Part shown: one piece after another, positions 30,861 through 41,804 of the stretch
Numbering within the stretch: the stretch's first letter is position 1
How the letters are laid out: each line of letters opens with the position of its first letter
Origin: Agapetus fuscipes
Taxonomy: Eukaryota > Arthropoda > Insecta > Trichoptera > Glossosomatidae
DNA length: 64,000 nt
NCBI GenBank assembly: GCA_951799405.1
Contig: OX637361.1
Location: 8,778,170-8,842,169, forward strand
Direction: 5' to 3'
The notes under the pieces: generated by a model
What the model saw: the letters and a program-made list of their open reading frames with translations, nothing else
Told to the model about the DNA's origin: nothing
The model's database searches: none
Position numbers and translations under genes: made by a program

Positions 30861-32780
30861 TACCTACAACATACAGATAAATAAACATTCCTAATATTTG
30901 TTAGGGTTTTTTGGTTCACACAGTGAAAGTCTCTTGTACTTATTTTAAAAAATAACACAGTTTTAATTCACTTAAAATTTTATTTTTATTTTTTGAGGCG
31001 AAAATATTCGAGTCAAAAAAAAAAGCTAGTGAATTCAAACTGAGTTAATTTAAAAAAAATAAAACATTCTTAAGCCTACAACACTTTTGGTTTAGCAAAA
31101 AACCAGATTCAAATATTGTGGAATAAGAAATTTTTAAGGTTATTGAAAATGATTTTTTTGATAACTCAAAAAATTCACTTTTGATTTTCGAAAATATGTG
31201 TCTCCGTTATTGTCAAATCACCAAATAATATTTTTTTTGAGGTTTTTATGAGCGCCCTAAGCACGCGTTCATTTTCATTAAACCTAAATCCATCTCTGTC
31301 CATTTCACATTTTGATCCTCAAAAGTGGATGATATGTCTGTGCTACTCGCATATTGTTAAATAACGATTGTTCATAATGAAATCATTGTTCACACATCTC
31401 GATGACGGCGCGATAGAAAATCAACAAATTGTATTTGGCGGGAGATTGATGATGCTTTTGTGCCACGAGACAATGTACCACAGAGACTGATGATTATATA
31501 ACCGTAATTATTGTTTTTGTGGCACGTAATACTTTCTTGTGCGGTCATCAACATAACACTCTGTAACTTGTTAAAAAATTACAACTTAGCACAATTATCG
31601 AGCATTGAATAAAAATACGAAAACGCCTCTATTTTCTTCGTGCCTTCTTCTTTTCCCAGTAAAATTTCTTGCACGTGTACACTTGGATACTGCATAACTA
31701 CGTAGTATATAGATGTATTTCGCTCCTTGATGTTTGTACATTTTTATTATTGTTTACTATGGATAATTTGTTTAAAATATTTTTGTAAAAATGTTCTACA
31801 ATAAGCAGTTCGAAGAAATGATGGAAAAAATTAAGTATGATGGATGAACAAAAAAAGGAAATCAAGTGAAAACAATATGGATGCCCTTTTAATGAAACGA
31901 AAGAGAGAAACGCCGATATATTTACTGATCCTATGTGTAAATAGAAAGCGATAACATGCGTCAAAAACTGATTGCACGGCCTATGGATCTATGTACATTT
32001 TGTACAATTAGTATGGGTGATCGGCCTCATACCTACCTTTAAGATAAAGAACTTATCTGTTTTTTTTTAAATATATCTGCATTATAATCCCACTTTGTAA
32101 ATCTATCTTTGAATATTTACCTTAGTTAATCGTTTTAAAATACATACATACAAATGATTATCCACAAAATACTCATAAAACCGACTACAAACTTATGTTA
32201 AACTAAGGGATTCTAGTTTAAGGTAAACAAGTCCTAAAAATGTGAACTATGGACTTATTTAAGTACAATTTCCCAACCATTGTCGCATAATAATAATTGA
32301 TTTCAAAATATTCTAGTATAAATGTAAAAATCTACCATTTTTTCGTCACTTGATTTAAAAAAATCTTTCGATAAATTCATCGTTTTTTATTCAAGTGTTA
32401 AATTGCTGGCAATTCTTAAATCATGTTCAAAGAAGTAAGACTTATTTAATTTCATTATTATTTTCTCGAAATGTTTTTTTGATTATTTATTTTGATCTTC
32501 TTCCGCGTAAAAAATAAATCAAGACATTAGTTTATTTTTATTTAGACATTTAAATAGTAAATCGTGCTCTAAATATTAAACATATTTTTTACGACTGTTG
32601 ATTTGTAAAGTTAAAGAAATATTTTAAAGTTCACATATTTTTCCCGTGAATTTTTAGATAATTATTTTACGTAAAGTTCATGGAACTTTGGCGATGATTT
32701 TGTCTTATAATTTCTTGAGTTCATGGCCAACAGGATAAAGAAGTAAAAACACACTTTATGGACTTGTTTGTAATTTTATT
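30861..32780. other. AT-rich DNA, nearly featureless
   Basis: Only a minus-strand module scrap near 31980-32042 (AGTATGGGTGATCGGCCTCA) is recognisable. No gene is supported. Confidence 0.4.
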
Positions 32781-32980
32781 TCTGCACATTAAGGCTTCGC
32801 ATTAATTTGATGACTATCGTGAGGTTTACGATGCAGTGGTTTGTGTATATATTTAAGAAATTTTAGGATACATTTCTATGATTTGGTGTGGATAGATCTG
32901 TTCAGAAATAGTGATCCTGCTTACATTATATACCTTCTTTTTTACATGTTTTAACACTTTTACAGTCGGTTACAGTACCT

Positions 32981-33194
32981 ACCCTTAGTACGAGATGCAA
33001 AACTTGAGAAAAGTTAAGTTTACAGAAAATATTAAAGAATGATTTCTCCCAAAATCTGCCGTTTTTTTTTAGAGTTACAGTGATGAAGAAAATCAAGTTC
33101 AAACAAACAAAAACGGCAAATTTTAGGGGAAATCACTCTTTAATAATTGCCGTAAACTTTACATTACTCCAGTTTTGCAACTCGTACTAAGTGT
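32981..33194. mobile_element. Long-palindrome MITE P1 (214 bp)
   Basis: The left arm from ACCCTTAGTACGAG through AAACTTGAGAAAAGTTAAGT to AAAATCTGCCG is repeated in inverse at the right (CGGCAAATTTTAGGGG, TAAACTTTACATTACTCCAG, CTCGTACTAAGTGT). A short core, GAGTTACAGTGATGAAGAAA, lies between. Second copy 46059-46295; partial third at 5640-5695. No ORF. The arms span nearly the whole element, so an RNA copy would fold into a long hairpin. Confidence 0.8.
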
Positions 33195-33506
33195 ACAGAT
33201 CTTGAATATTTTTCTCGCGGGTCTTGACTTTGGTCTAAGGTTTTTCCCGTAGAGACTAACGTTTTGTTATAGTAATGCTGGTTGACTTTTTTTCTGTAGC
33301 GCCGTTAAATGGTTTAATAGCCATGGCCCACCTCAAGGGCACCATGGCTATTTTTGTTCAGTATTTTCTTCAATCCTCTTATTGAATTAGAAAGTCCACA
33401 ATAAACCACCTGATCAAAGGATTTTAAAAGTCGTTTCAAGAACTCTCCGATAGATGTGGCAATGAAATATGGTTGTTATGTATTGTTTTTTGTTAATTTT
33501 TTTCAG

Positions 33507-33628
33507 ATAATTTTGGCGGTTTGTGTGGCATTGGCAGTTTTGGGAGCTCCCCCTCCCAAGCAAGCTGAGCCCGCGAAAATTCTGAGTTATGAAAACAGCA
33601 ATGATGGCCTAGGAAATTATACATACTC
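33507..33628 (+). pseudogene. Orphan exon 2 of an RR-1 cuticular protein (gene 4)
   Basis: After a good acceptor (TTTTTTTCAG) the exon encodes IILAVCVALAVLGAPPPKQA then EPAKILSYENSNDGLGNYTY and ends in phase 2 at GTGAGT. Length, phases 0 and 2, hydrophobic signal-peptide start and the SYENSNDGLGNY motif match exon 2 of the three complete genes, but it lies on the opposite strand. No RR-1 third exon was found downstream to 44 kb on the plus strand. A weak candidate exon 1 is ATGACTATC at 32810-32818 before GTGAGG. It is most likely a relic of a duplicated and inverted gene. A functional gene with exon 3 outside the window cannot be excluded. Confidence 0.75.
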
Positions 33629-33837
33629 GTGAGTATTATGCAATATAAATAAATACGGGTTTGTGGTCGTGTTTTGACGCAAGAGTTCACATTTTTTTGA
33701 AAGCGAAAATTCCGTTGATTTTAAATCTACATAATTTTTTGAAGTATCTACACAACACAGTCCAGTGCGATTAAATACTAATATTAACCTAACTAACGTT
33801 TAAACTCATAATAATAATATTATTTATCAGATTCTTG

Positions 33838-34008
33838 AATGGAATGGAATGATCAGATTAAAGAGATTGTGAAAGAATGGGATGTACAAAGCGAGCGTAA
33901 AAGAAGAAAATGCATGAAAAAGGTGATGGATATGAATGAATTGAAAGAGGTATGTAAGGATTGGAAGAAATGGTGGCAGCTCTGCAGAGGCTCTGGCCAC
34001 CCCTAGCG
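33838..34008 (+). pseudogene. LINE-A-related C-terminal fragment, divergent subfamily
   Basis: Encodes NDQIKEIVKEWDVQSERKRR, KCMKKVMDMNELKEVC and KDWKKWWQLCRGSGHP before a stop. Clearly homologous to the LINE-A C-terminus but diverged in the last residues, and not followed by the module. Confidence 0.7.
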
Positions 34009-34044
34009 GAATGGCGATAGAGTTACAGTTACAGTATATATCAA

Positions 34045-34320
34045 TGATTTATTTGATGAGCTGTGTTTTGTGTGAATCACACGTTAAGAGCCCTCTGCGA
34101 GCTTGGTCGACGCTATATACTAAAGAGCTAATTCTCAAGAAAGACCTAGTTGCTGTGAGGCCTTTGGTAACCGGTTTTTGATAAAGATAGATGAATTTTT
34201 CATCCCAGCAAAGAGCATATTTGAAAACATAAATAGTTTTTTCTGTGCTCCGCAGGGATTTGAACCCTCAATGCTCCGTTTACGAGTCCGAAGCGTTTCC
34301 ACTAAACTACGCACCGGTGT
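34045..34320 (-). mobile_element. SINE-A with tail a
   Basis: Reverse-sense tail (GAGCTGTGTTTTGTGTGAAT), junction CTCTGCGAGCTTGGTCGACG, body GACCTAGTTGCTGTGAGGCC and tRNA-like head (GGGATTTGAACCCTC, TTTACGAGTCCGAAGCGTTT). Confidence 0.75.
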
Positions 34321-34448
34321 TAAATGCATGAAAACACAAAAAATTAATGGAGACATCATTTGAGGCACTGTTTTAGTTTCCCTAGACATCGAAAAGACCC
34401 ATCTAGCCTTACACTTACTGAATCTTGCTTGTGGGCTTGTATAGAGAC

Positions 34449-34707
34449 TCTATAATCTATAATCTATAATCTAAGCTGCAAGGATATGTAAGCATTTAAG
34501 GCTCATATGAAATGCATGCCCACAGACAGGCACATGTAGGTTCGCGCCTACACATTCTGCATGCGTGCATACAAATAAAGAAAACCTCACATGGACATAA
34601 ACCTTGCAACTCCTGCCGCCGTTCCCTGAACCGGGGTGGCATTGGCAAAAGTGAACCGATTTTTACAGCACGGGTGGTCAGCCTCGTACCAACCTATCAG
34701 TCAATGA
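34449..34707 (-). mobile_element. LINE-A terminal module (TTATAGA tail)
   Basis: TAATCTATAATCTATAATCT tail to AACCTATCAGTCAATGAG start. Very close to the copy at 41550-41790 (GCATGCCCACAGACAGGCAC, GGTTCGCGCCTACACATTCT), marking a subfamily. Confidence 0.85.
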
Positions 34708-35339
34708 GACAAGTAAGATAAAAAAAACTCTAGAGGTCTGATTCTCACAAAAACAACACTCACCAAATAATTAGTCCTAATATGTGCATACAATTAATCT
34801 TTATAATTCCCCAACAATCATCTATAAGCAATGTGATATCTAACATACTGGTATATTAACTTTTAATTATGATGAATGACCACGAAGTTGTATGCCAATG
34901 GCCGGACTTTCATTTTACATCGTTAAAGGATCCATCCTATTCACGCATTCGTAATTCAATCAGACATCAAGCACGTCTTCTAGGATGTGAAATTTTATTG
35001 ACACGAAAACTGGACACCCCGTGGAGACGGTTTGATTAAAAAAATCAATTTATTTTTGTATTATGTCTCATCACCATCATCACCACTGGCACGACAACCT
35101 ACGATGGATCCTGTCATCCTTGATTAACCGCCGCCAGCGCTGTTTGTCTGACGCCTTTCTCTCCCAGTCTCACACTCCTACCGCACAACAGTTCGCTTAC
35201 TTACTTACTCTACGTGTCCAGAACCATCTATGTGAGATATCTATAGTGGCTAGTGGCAGCCAGTCCGTCAGTATGTGGTTAATCGTTCCCTTAGTACTTG
35301 TTTGGCTTACGTCCATCAGGGGTAATTTTTAATGAGCAA

Positions 35340-35500
35340 TGTTTGAAAGTGTCCTGGACCAATGTGTCTCTTGAAAACTGGAAATCGATTTTAAAAACAT
35401 TAAAAATAACTCTCACATAATCATGTTTTACGTTTTTTTCTAAGCTCAGATGATTGTGTTGAATGTGATTTTTAAGGCAATTTAATTGAAAGACCATATT
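35340..35500 (+). repeat. Dispersed repeat F, longer copy
   Basis: Shares GGACCAATGTGTCT with LINE-D-related sequence at 5977 and CTCAGATGATTGTGTTGAAT with 6629 and the window start. Confidence 0.45.
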
Positions 35501-35504
35501 TGAG

Positions 35505-35765
35505 TCAGATGTCAGATAAGCCAAACAAGCACTTGGGCAAACGAGCACTGAGGGGACGGTATGTATCGAGTCCTGGATATTTCCGAAGTTGGCCCCACGT
35601 TTGAAGGTTTGCTTTGCACCTTGACACCCCAGTGCTAAATATTTTGAGGGCTCTCCAGGTATTGTATGGTAGCTGGTTGCCAGGTGGGAGAGTCTCGGCT
35701 GGTTCCATCCAACTACTACCATCCCTCCACAAGCTCAGGCGCCTCTGTTTTTGGGTGATGGTGAG
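35505..35765 (-). pseudogene. LINE C-terminal fragment (LNRLRTG type)
   Basis: Minus strand encodes WMEPAETLPPGNQLPYNTWR then ALKIFSTGVSRCKANLQTWG, resembling the W..LNRLRTG..RCKA.L..WG zinc-knuckle-proximal region at the C-terminus of several non-LTR LINE proteins. Frames shift within it; a dead fragment. Confidence 0.6.
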
Positions 35766-36220
35766 TTCTTTAAAATAAATGACATTTCACACTTAAATCT
35801 GGAGGTCCAACCACATACCTACAAGTAATTGTGCTTCGGGTCATTCCTATGCTTTCTTCTCTACAGTCCGCTACCATTTATTGTTATCTAAAGTAATAAA
35901 TCTGCGATGTTTTTTGTATTTGATTTATTTTATTGAAGAACAAACAATAAAACGTTTATTGTTTTTGAAACAAGAATAAAGGATGTAGGTATTACGGCCT
36001 TGAGTTTTTATATTGATTGGCCTTTAAAAATTACAAGTGCAAGATTGAATCAATGCTCAAATTCATTGATTTATCAGTACACACTTACAATTTATTGCTA
36101 AATGAATCCGGTTGATGGTGGTAGATGAAAAGTCAAAATCCTGGAGTGGAGACTTTGAGAAGATAGAAGAAGCGTGGGAATATCATAAAAAAAATATTTT
36201 TGGATTATCAACGTCATCAT

Positions 36221-36482
36221 CCTTGACTTATAGTATGAGGTATGGTATGAGGCTGACCCCCCATATTGTAGAAAATTCTCCACTTTGCCAATGTCACCCC
36301 TGTTTCAAGGAAGGTCGGCAAAAGCTGCAGGGTCTATGTTCATTTGAAATTTACGTTTTCTTTGAAGGTACACAAACACATGCAGATATTGTAAACGTGA
36401 ACTTATCATGTCTGCTTGTGGGCATGCATTTAATATGAATTTTGAATGTTAGTATATCTTTGCAACTTAGATTATAGATAGA
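36221..36482 (+). mobile_element. LINE-A terminal module (plus)
   Basis: From CCTTGACTTATAGTATGAGG to TTGCAACTTAGATTATAGAT. It forms an inverted pair with the copy at 36525. Confidence 0.8.
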
Positions 36483-36524
36483 TATATAGAAAATGAGGGG
36501 ACGAGTGTCTATACTATATCAATA

Positions 36525-36775
36525 ATCTATGTTCCAAATATATATGAAAAATGAAGATTCATATTAAATGCATGCCCACAAGCAGATACGAGTACATACA
36601 AGTTCGCTCTTACGTAATATGCTGCATATGCACATACAAATTAATATCCAAGTCTCTGATGAACACGCACCCTGCGAAATAAGCTGACTTTCTCTGAAAG
36701 AGAAATGACATTGGCAAAGTGAACCATTTTTTACAGTATGAGTGGTCAGCCTCATTCCAACCTGTAAGACAAGAA
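36525..36775 (-). mobile_element. LINE-A terminal module (minus)
   Basis: From CTATGTTCCAAATATATATG to CATTCCAACCTGTAAGACAA. The otherwise conserved CCCTGTTTCAGGG hairpin is changed here to TTTCTCTTTCAGAGA. Confidence 0.75.
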
Positions 36776-37034
36776 TCAAACCTAAAATTCATGTACATTT
36801 TTAGGCTCGATCAAAAAAATAATTTTATCAATCTTTAAAAAAAACGCGCGGCTCTCTGGCTTTCCACGAGAAGGTCATCCATATTGCTAGACAGGTGCAG
36901 TGGCTATTTTGACCCACGGTCTAAATGTGCTTCACGCTCTCAGGTCATGGTGTCCTTTTGTTCCAAGACTCTTCAAATCCTTGAAGCGTAAACCTCTCTG
37001 ACCAGCCTTGAGATATGTACCTGCATTAATGTTT

Positions 37035-37160
37035 TCATGTGTAATTTTTTTCAGGTCAATAATGAATTATTAATTTACAATGTTAATGCCTGTTTCCTTA
37101 CCAGACAAATTAGGTTGGTTAATTGCATTCCTATTCATAAACTTAATTAAAAAAAAAGTG
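37035..37160 (+). mobile_element. SINE-C 3' part
   Basis: AATGAATTATTAATTTACAA, then GCCTGTTTCCTTACCAGACA, GTTGGTTAATTGCATTCC and an A-rich tail. Confidence 0.55.
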
Positions 37161-37189
37161 TTTAATTGTTTAGTGTTTATTTGTTTTAA

Positions 37190-37465
37190 ATACTCAAATG
37201 TAATTAATTGATTGTATTCCTTGACTTATAGGTTGGTATGAGGCTGACCACCCATACTGTACAAAATGGTTCACTTTGCCAATGTCACTCCTGTTTCAGG
37301 GAAGTTCGGCAAGAGTTGCAGGGCTTATGTTCTTTTGAGATTGGGTTTTTTATATTGTAGGTTCACATGCGGCATGTGTGAGCGCGACATTATGCGTGTC
37401 TGCTTGTGGGAATGCATTTAATATGAATCTCAAATGATACATATCTTTGCAACTTAGATTTAGCA
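37190..37465 (+). mobile_element. LINE-A 3' UTR end and module
   Basis: UTR word ATGTAATTAATTGATTGTAT (as at 39380), then the complete module ending CAACTTAGATTTAG. Confidence 0.8.
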
Positions 37466-37742
37466 TAGTAAAATTGGATAGTTAAATTAGTTGATTATAA
37501 ATGATTAAATCGGCCCACATACTACCTGATTTTTTTTTATACCTTCCGCTTGTTTTTCTGATTTTTGAGAGTATGCCTTCAGAAGATTTTTCAAAGAAAT
37601 GCTATTTTTTTCAAGCCATATCTAGCCAGCTCCCGTACCTGTGAAAATAAAAAGATCCCTCACACGACATGCATGCTATCGCTTTTAAAAAAATAGATTT
37701 GATGGGAATTCAATTCACCAATCTATGGCCTGGCCAGAAACA

Positions 37743-37948
37743 AATCGCACGTTTAATAATAAAGAGCAATAACTCAAAAAACATGAATGTTGGGAAATCA
37801 CGTTTGAAGTTCAGACAACCAGTACAACTTGTATGGGATGAAAAAGGCGGCCGATGTTTTATCTCGGTCATATTCGTCCAAATTGAACGGCTGTCGCATT
37901 CTACCTATTCTTCTCGCATTGTTCTTGCGTTTTATTAAAAAATCTCGA
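37743..37948. repeat. Dispersed repeat G, copy 1
   Basis: About 205 bp nearly identical to 43396-43602, both starting CAAATCGCACG and ending AAAATCTC. The left flanks are unrelated (SINE-C-like here, MITE P2 at 43 kb), so the start is a true element edge. No coding capacity recognised. Confidence 0.7.
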
Positions 37949-38029
37949 TTTTCCCAATTTTCGAGTTATTTCTCTTTATTATTAAACATGCGAAATATTT
38001 ACATTATCAATGCATAATTCATTATTATA

Positions 38030-38051
38030 CTTCCCAAGTATACTTGGGAAG
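38030..38051. repeat. Perfect 22-bp palindrome at LINE-A junction
   Basis: CTTCCCAAGTA followed at once by TACTTGGGAAG. The right arm is LINE-A sequence (start of the truncated copy); the left arm is flanking. Confidence 0.85.
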
Positions 38052-39015
38052 TAAGTTTGAAAAAGATGGAAGAATGACAGGTGAACTTGAAAGAAGAGTA
38101 ATGAAGGGCAGGTGTGTACTGGGTGCCACAGCTTGTATCGCCAAAAATCAAAACATATCTAAAAATGCTCGATTGGCGGTACGCAGTGGCATACTTTTAC
38201 CCACCTTGATGTATGGAAGCGAGGCCTGGACGGTGAATGAAAGTGAAATTAGTAAAGTCCATACTGTTGAAATGGACTTTCTAAGAAGTATGATTGGGAA
38301 AAAACGGAGTGACAGGGTGAGGAATGATTTTGTAAGAAAAGAATGTTGTGCAAGAGAAAGTGTGAAAGTGAAGATTAAAAGAAGTTTGTTAAGATGGTTT
38401 GGGCATATGGAGAGAATGAATGAGGAAAGACTGACGAAGAAAGTATATGTTGGTAGAATAGATGGATGTCGTGGTAGAGGAAGACCGAGAAAGGTATGGA
38501 TGGACCAAATATCCGAAATTGCGAATGAATGGAATATCCAGAGTCATAATAAAAGAAGAGCTTGTATGAAGAAGGTTATGACTCTGGAGAAAATGAAAGA
38601 AGTATGCAAGGATAGAAAGAAATGGCGGTTGATCTGTGATGTTGGCGGCTAGGGTTTGTTAAAGTGAAGTTGGTTTTGTGATTTAGTTTTTTATGTCCAT
38701 GTATATATTGTTATTTTTATTCTTTGATTTAAAAAAATGTAATTTGTCATGTATGTTCCTTGACTTATAGGTTGTTATGCGGCTGACCACCCATACTGTA
38801 ACAAAAATTGGTTCACTTTGCCAATGTCACCCCTGTTTCAGGGAAGGACGGCAAGAGTTGCAAGGCTTATGTTCATTTGAGATTGGGTTTTTATATTGTA
38901 GGTCCACATGCGGCATGTGTTAGCGCGAAATTATACATATCTGCTTGTGGGAATGCATTTAGTGTACATCTTAAATGATATATATCTTTGCAGCTTAGAT
39001 TAGATTAGATTAGAT
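38041..39015 (+). mobile_element. LINE-A, 5'-truncated copy with intact C-terminal frame
   Basis: Carries the last ~200 residues of the ORF (38044-38652), UTR and module (38755-39010), ending in a TTAGA-type tail. It is diverged from the full-length copy at many positions yet retains an open frame, so it represents an older but once functional subfamily. It supplies the reference that reveals the frameshift at 27941. Confidence 0.9.
38044..38652 (+). pseudogene. LINE-A C-terminal ORF fragment
   Basis: 202 codons: SKFEKDGRMTGELERRVMKG, then ACIAKNQNISKNARLAV, LLPTLMYGSEAWTVNESEI, RGRGRPRKVWMDQISEI and KDRKKWRLICDVGG before the stop. The first Met is fortuitous, since the copy starts mid-protein. 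It lacks the endonuclease and reverse transcriptase catalytic regions. Confidence 0.85.
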
Positions 39016-39199
39016 AATGAACTATTAATTTACAATTATTTAGTGACAATATTGTTGGACCAGGTTCAAAGTTTTTGTCGATAGCACACGACGCAAGCGG
39101 GGTTTGAACAGCGTCAAGAAAATAATTTGAAGACAATGCAGTAAGCTGTTGCACTTATTTACAGCTTAGTTGAGTGTATTATTGCAATGAAAAAAAATC

Positions 39200-39640
39200 A
39201 TAAAAGAAGAGCTTGTATGAAAAAGGTTATGACTCTGGATGAAATGAAAGTAGTATGTAAGGACCGAAAAAAGTGGCAGCTGATCTGTAATGTAGGCGGC
39301 TAAGGCCAAGAATTTTTTTTCATTTTTATAAATGTTTTGTAGATTTTCTAGGGTTTGTTTGTTTGTATAACTGGATGTAATTAATTGCTTGTATTCTTTG
39401 ACTTATAGGTTGGTATGAGGCTGACTACCCATACTGTAAAAAATAGTTCACTTTGCCAATGTCACCCCTGTGTCAGGGAAGGTCGGCAAAAGTTGCAGGG
39501 CTTATGTTCATTTGAGGTTTGAATTTTATTTGTAAGTACACATTCAGCATTTGTAAGCGCGAACTACACGTTTGTTTGTGGACATGCATTTGAGAACTTT
39601 AAATGAATATATCCTTGCAACTTAGATTATTATAGATTAT
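39200..39640 (+). mobile_element. LINE-A 3' end, 5'-truncated
   Basis: Encodes RRACMKKVMTLDEMKVVCKD then RKKWQLICNVGG before the stop, then UTR and a module with a GATTATTATAGATTA tail. Confidence 0.85.
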
Positions 39641-40194
39641 TTATATATATTTATTATATAGAAAACGCAACTTTTGTGTACTATTGTAAACGAACGTCGC
39701 AATCATTGACCCTTGCTTAACTTTCTGGAAAATGTGAAATAGTTGTATCACAAAATAAATGAGTTTGCTTAACGGAATCATACGTTACAATGTGTAATTG
39801 AACATTTAATAATAACCAGCTATTCACATTCCTGTATATTATTTTTTTTCTACGAGAAATGTTATAATTGTGGCCGTTGGAAGGTACTCGCGTGGAAAGG
39901 CTAAAGGTCCGAGGTCGTCTCTCTTGACCAATTCCAATTTTGTATTCAAGCCTACCTGACATTCTCATCGGCCCGCAGGCTACATCAATACCTCATTTCT
40001 CGTAACGCTCTGTGCGAGTCACTCGTAAACTGAAACAAATTAAATGACTGTACTATTTAATATTGTGATTTACAATTGTGGTTGGGTGTTATGGTAATTA
40101 ATTAATGAACCCTTTGACCGGTCCGTGTTTGAAAAAAAATGCACACGTTTAAAAAAGAAAGATACACATATATGTGTATCTTTCTTTGAGGATT
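39641..40194. other. Unassigned DNA
   Basis: Contains a short inverted repeat AAAGATACACATA/TATGTGTATCTTT at 40158-40185. No gene recognised. Confidence 0.4.
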
Positions 40195-40455
40195 TATTTG
40201 GTAGCCCTGTTATTGTGTGAATCACACCACAAGAGCCCTGTGCGACCTTGGTCGTCGCTATAAAAAGTGACAATTCTCAAGGAAGACCCAGTTGCTATAA
40301 AGCTGGATGGACCTTTGGTGACTGGTCTTAGGCAAAGGTGATGAGCATATTTGAGAATTTAAATGGAATATTTTGTGTGCTCCGCCGAGATTCGAACCCA
40401 CGACCTTCAATTTACAAGTCCAAAGCGTTACCACTAGATGACAGTCGATTGTAAT
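40195..40455 (-). mobile_element. SINE-A with tail a
   Basis: Reverse-sense TGTGTGAATCACACCACAAG, junction GCGACCTTGGTCGTCGC, body GACCCAGTTGCTATAAAGCT and head (GAGATTCGAACCCACGACC). Confidence 0.75.
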
Positions 40456-40506
40456 GTTAAATTGCAAATAAACTACCAATTGCGTATTTTTGATCAGAAA
40501 AAATTA

Positions 40507-40551
40507 AGGACTTTTCCGACAAACGATTATTGAGGTATCCGACTACTGAGG
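40507..40551 (-). mobile_element. Pogo-like terminal sequence
   Basis: TTATTGAGGTATCCGACTAC then GAGGCCTCACTGTTTAA resembles the pogo-like ends at 19459 and 20189-20209 in reverse. The partner end was not identified. Confidence 0.45.
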
Positions 40552-40559
40552 CCTCACTG

Positions 40560-41189
40560 TTTAATGTTTTAATAGGATACCTTTAACTTTACCCTTGTAT
40601 TGCACACATTGCTACATACATGCATATGTAGTATGTAGTGATATTCGTCTTATCCGTGATGTTATGTATAATTTTAAATATCATTTTTATTGCGTCTCAC
40701 CTCGATGGAAGATGCGTGAGCCCGCATCCTCCGCACACCAAGTATAAACATTCACTTTCATACTCAAGCAGATCGTTAACAAATAGTGTATGGTAGGATT
40801 GAGTTTGAACGTCTTGCTTTAAACTTTGTTATAGCTCACGGTCTTTTTTATCGATATTGGTGGGTGCGTCTTGGAATTAATTTCAGGGATTCGATGTGCT
40901 ATAATATTTTATAAGCTTTACAAGACACGAAGATTGGTTGTGGGTACATTTCGTAGAAGAACAACTTCTGTAAAGAAAATTATCTTGAGTAAGTATTGAG
41001 GATGACAGAAATATTTATACTTACTTTTTCATACCTACATGTTCTATAGGCCCGTCACACTGTAGAAAATCAAGCTACCATCCCAAACCAACGGGTAGTT
41101 CTGATTTTTGTACGTTTTTAGGGCCACGTATCGAAGTTTGTAGCTTTAAAAGACCTCAGATAACTACAGTGTGATAAAAAACAGTTTCT
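40560..41189. other. Unassigned DNA
   Basis: Mixed composition, no ORF or known repeat recognised. Confidence 0.35.
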
Positions 41190-41800
41190 CTCTTTTTTGA
41201 ACGGTAGTCAGAGAGAGAGAGTGTACGCTGCAACTATGAATGGAAGCCGTGGTAGGGGAAGACCGAGGAAAGTATGGATGGATCAAATTTCCGAAATAGC
41301 GAATGAATGGGATATTCAGAGTCATAACAAAAGGAGAGAGTGCATGAAAAAGATTATGACTCTGAATGAAATGAAAGAAGTATGTAAGGACCGAAAGGAA
41401 TGGCGGTTGATTTGCAACAATGGCGGCTAGGGCATTAATTCTAAGTGTAATATTAAGTTTAATTTTAATTTTACTTTATTTTAATTTTAATTTGTAATGT
41501 GTCTCACTATGAATTTCTGTATATCATTTATAATTTTTTGTGCTCCTTGACTGATAGGTTGGTACGAGGCTGACCACCCGTGCTGTAAAAATCGGTTCAC
41601 TTTTGCCAATGCCACCCCGGTTCAGGGAACGGCGGCAGGAGTTGCAAGGTTTATGTCCATGTGAGGTTTTCATTATTTGTATGCACACATGCAGAATGTG
41701 TAGGCGCGAACCTACATGTGCCTGTCTGTGGGCATGCATTTCATATGAGCCTTAAATGCTTACATATCCTTGCAGCTTAGATTATAGATTATTATAGATT
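41190..41800 (+). mobile_element. LINE-A 3' end, 5'-truncated
   Basis: Coding end (GRGRPRKVWMDQISEIANEW, MKKIMTLNEMKEVC, KDRKEWRLICNNGG before the stop at 41428-41430), UTR, then a module of the 34449 subtype ending GATTATTATAGATTATAG. Confidence 0.88.
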
Positions 41801-41804
41801 ATAG

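Noticed and set aside
35063..35332. ORF starting with a run of six histidines after MSH
   Set aside because: It looks like an affinity tag but comes from a natural CATCAC-rich stretch. There is no vector sequence, promoter or ribosome site, and the rest of the ORF has no domain.
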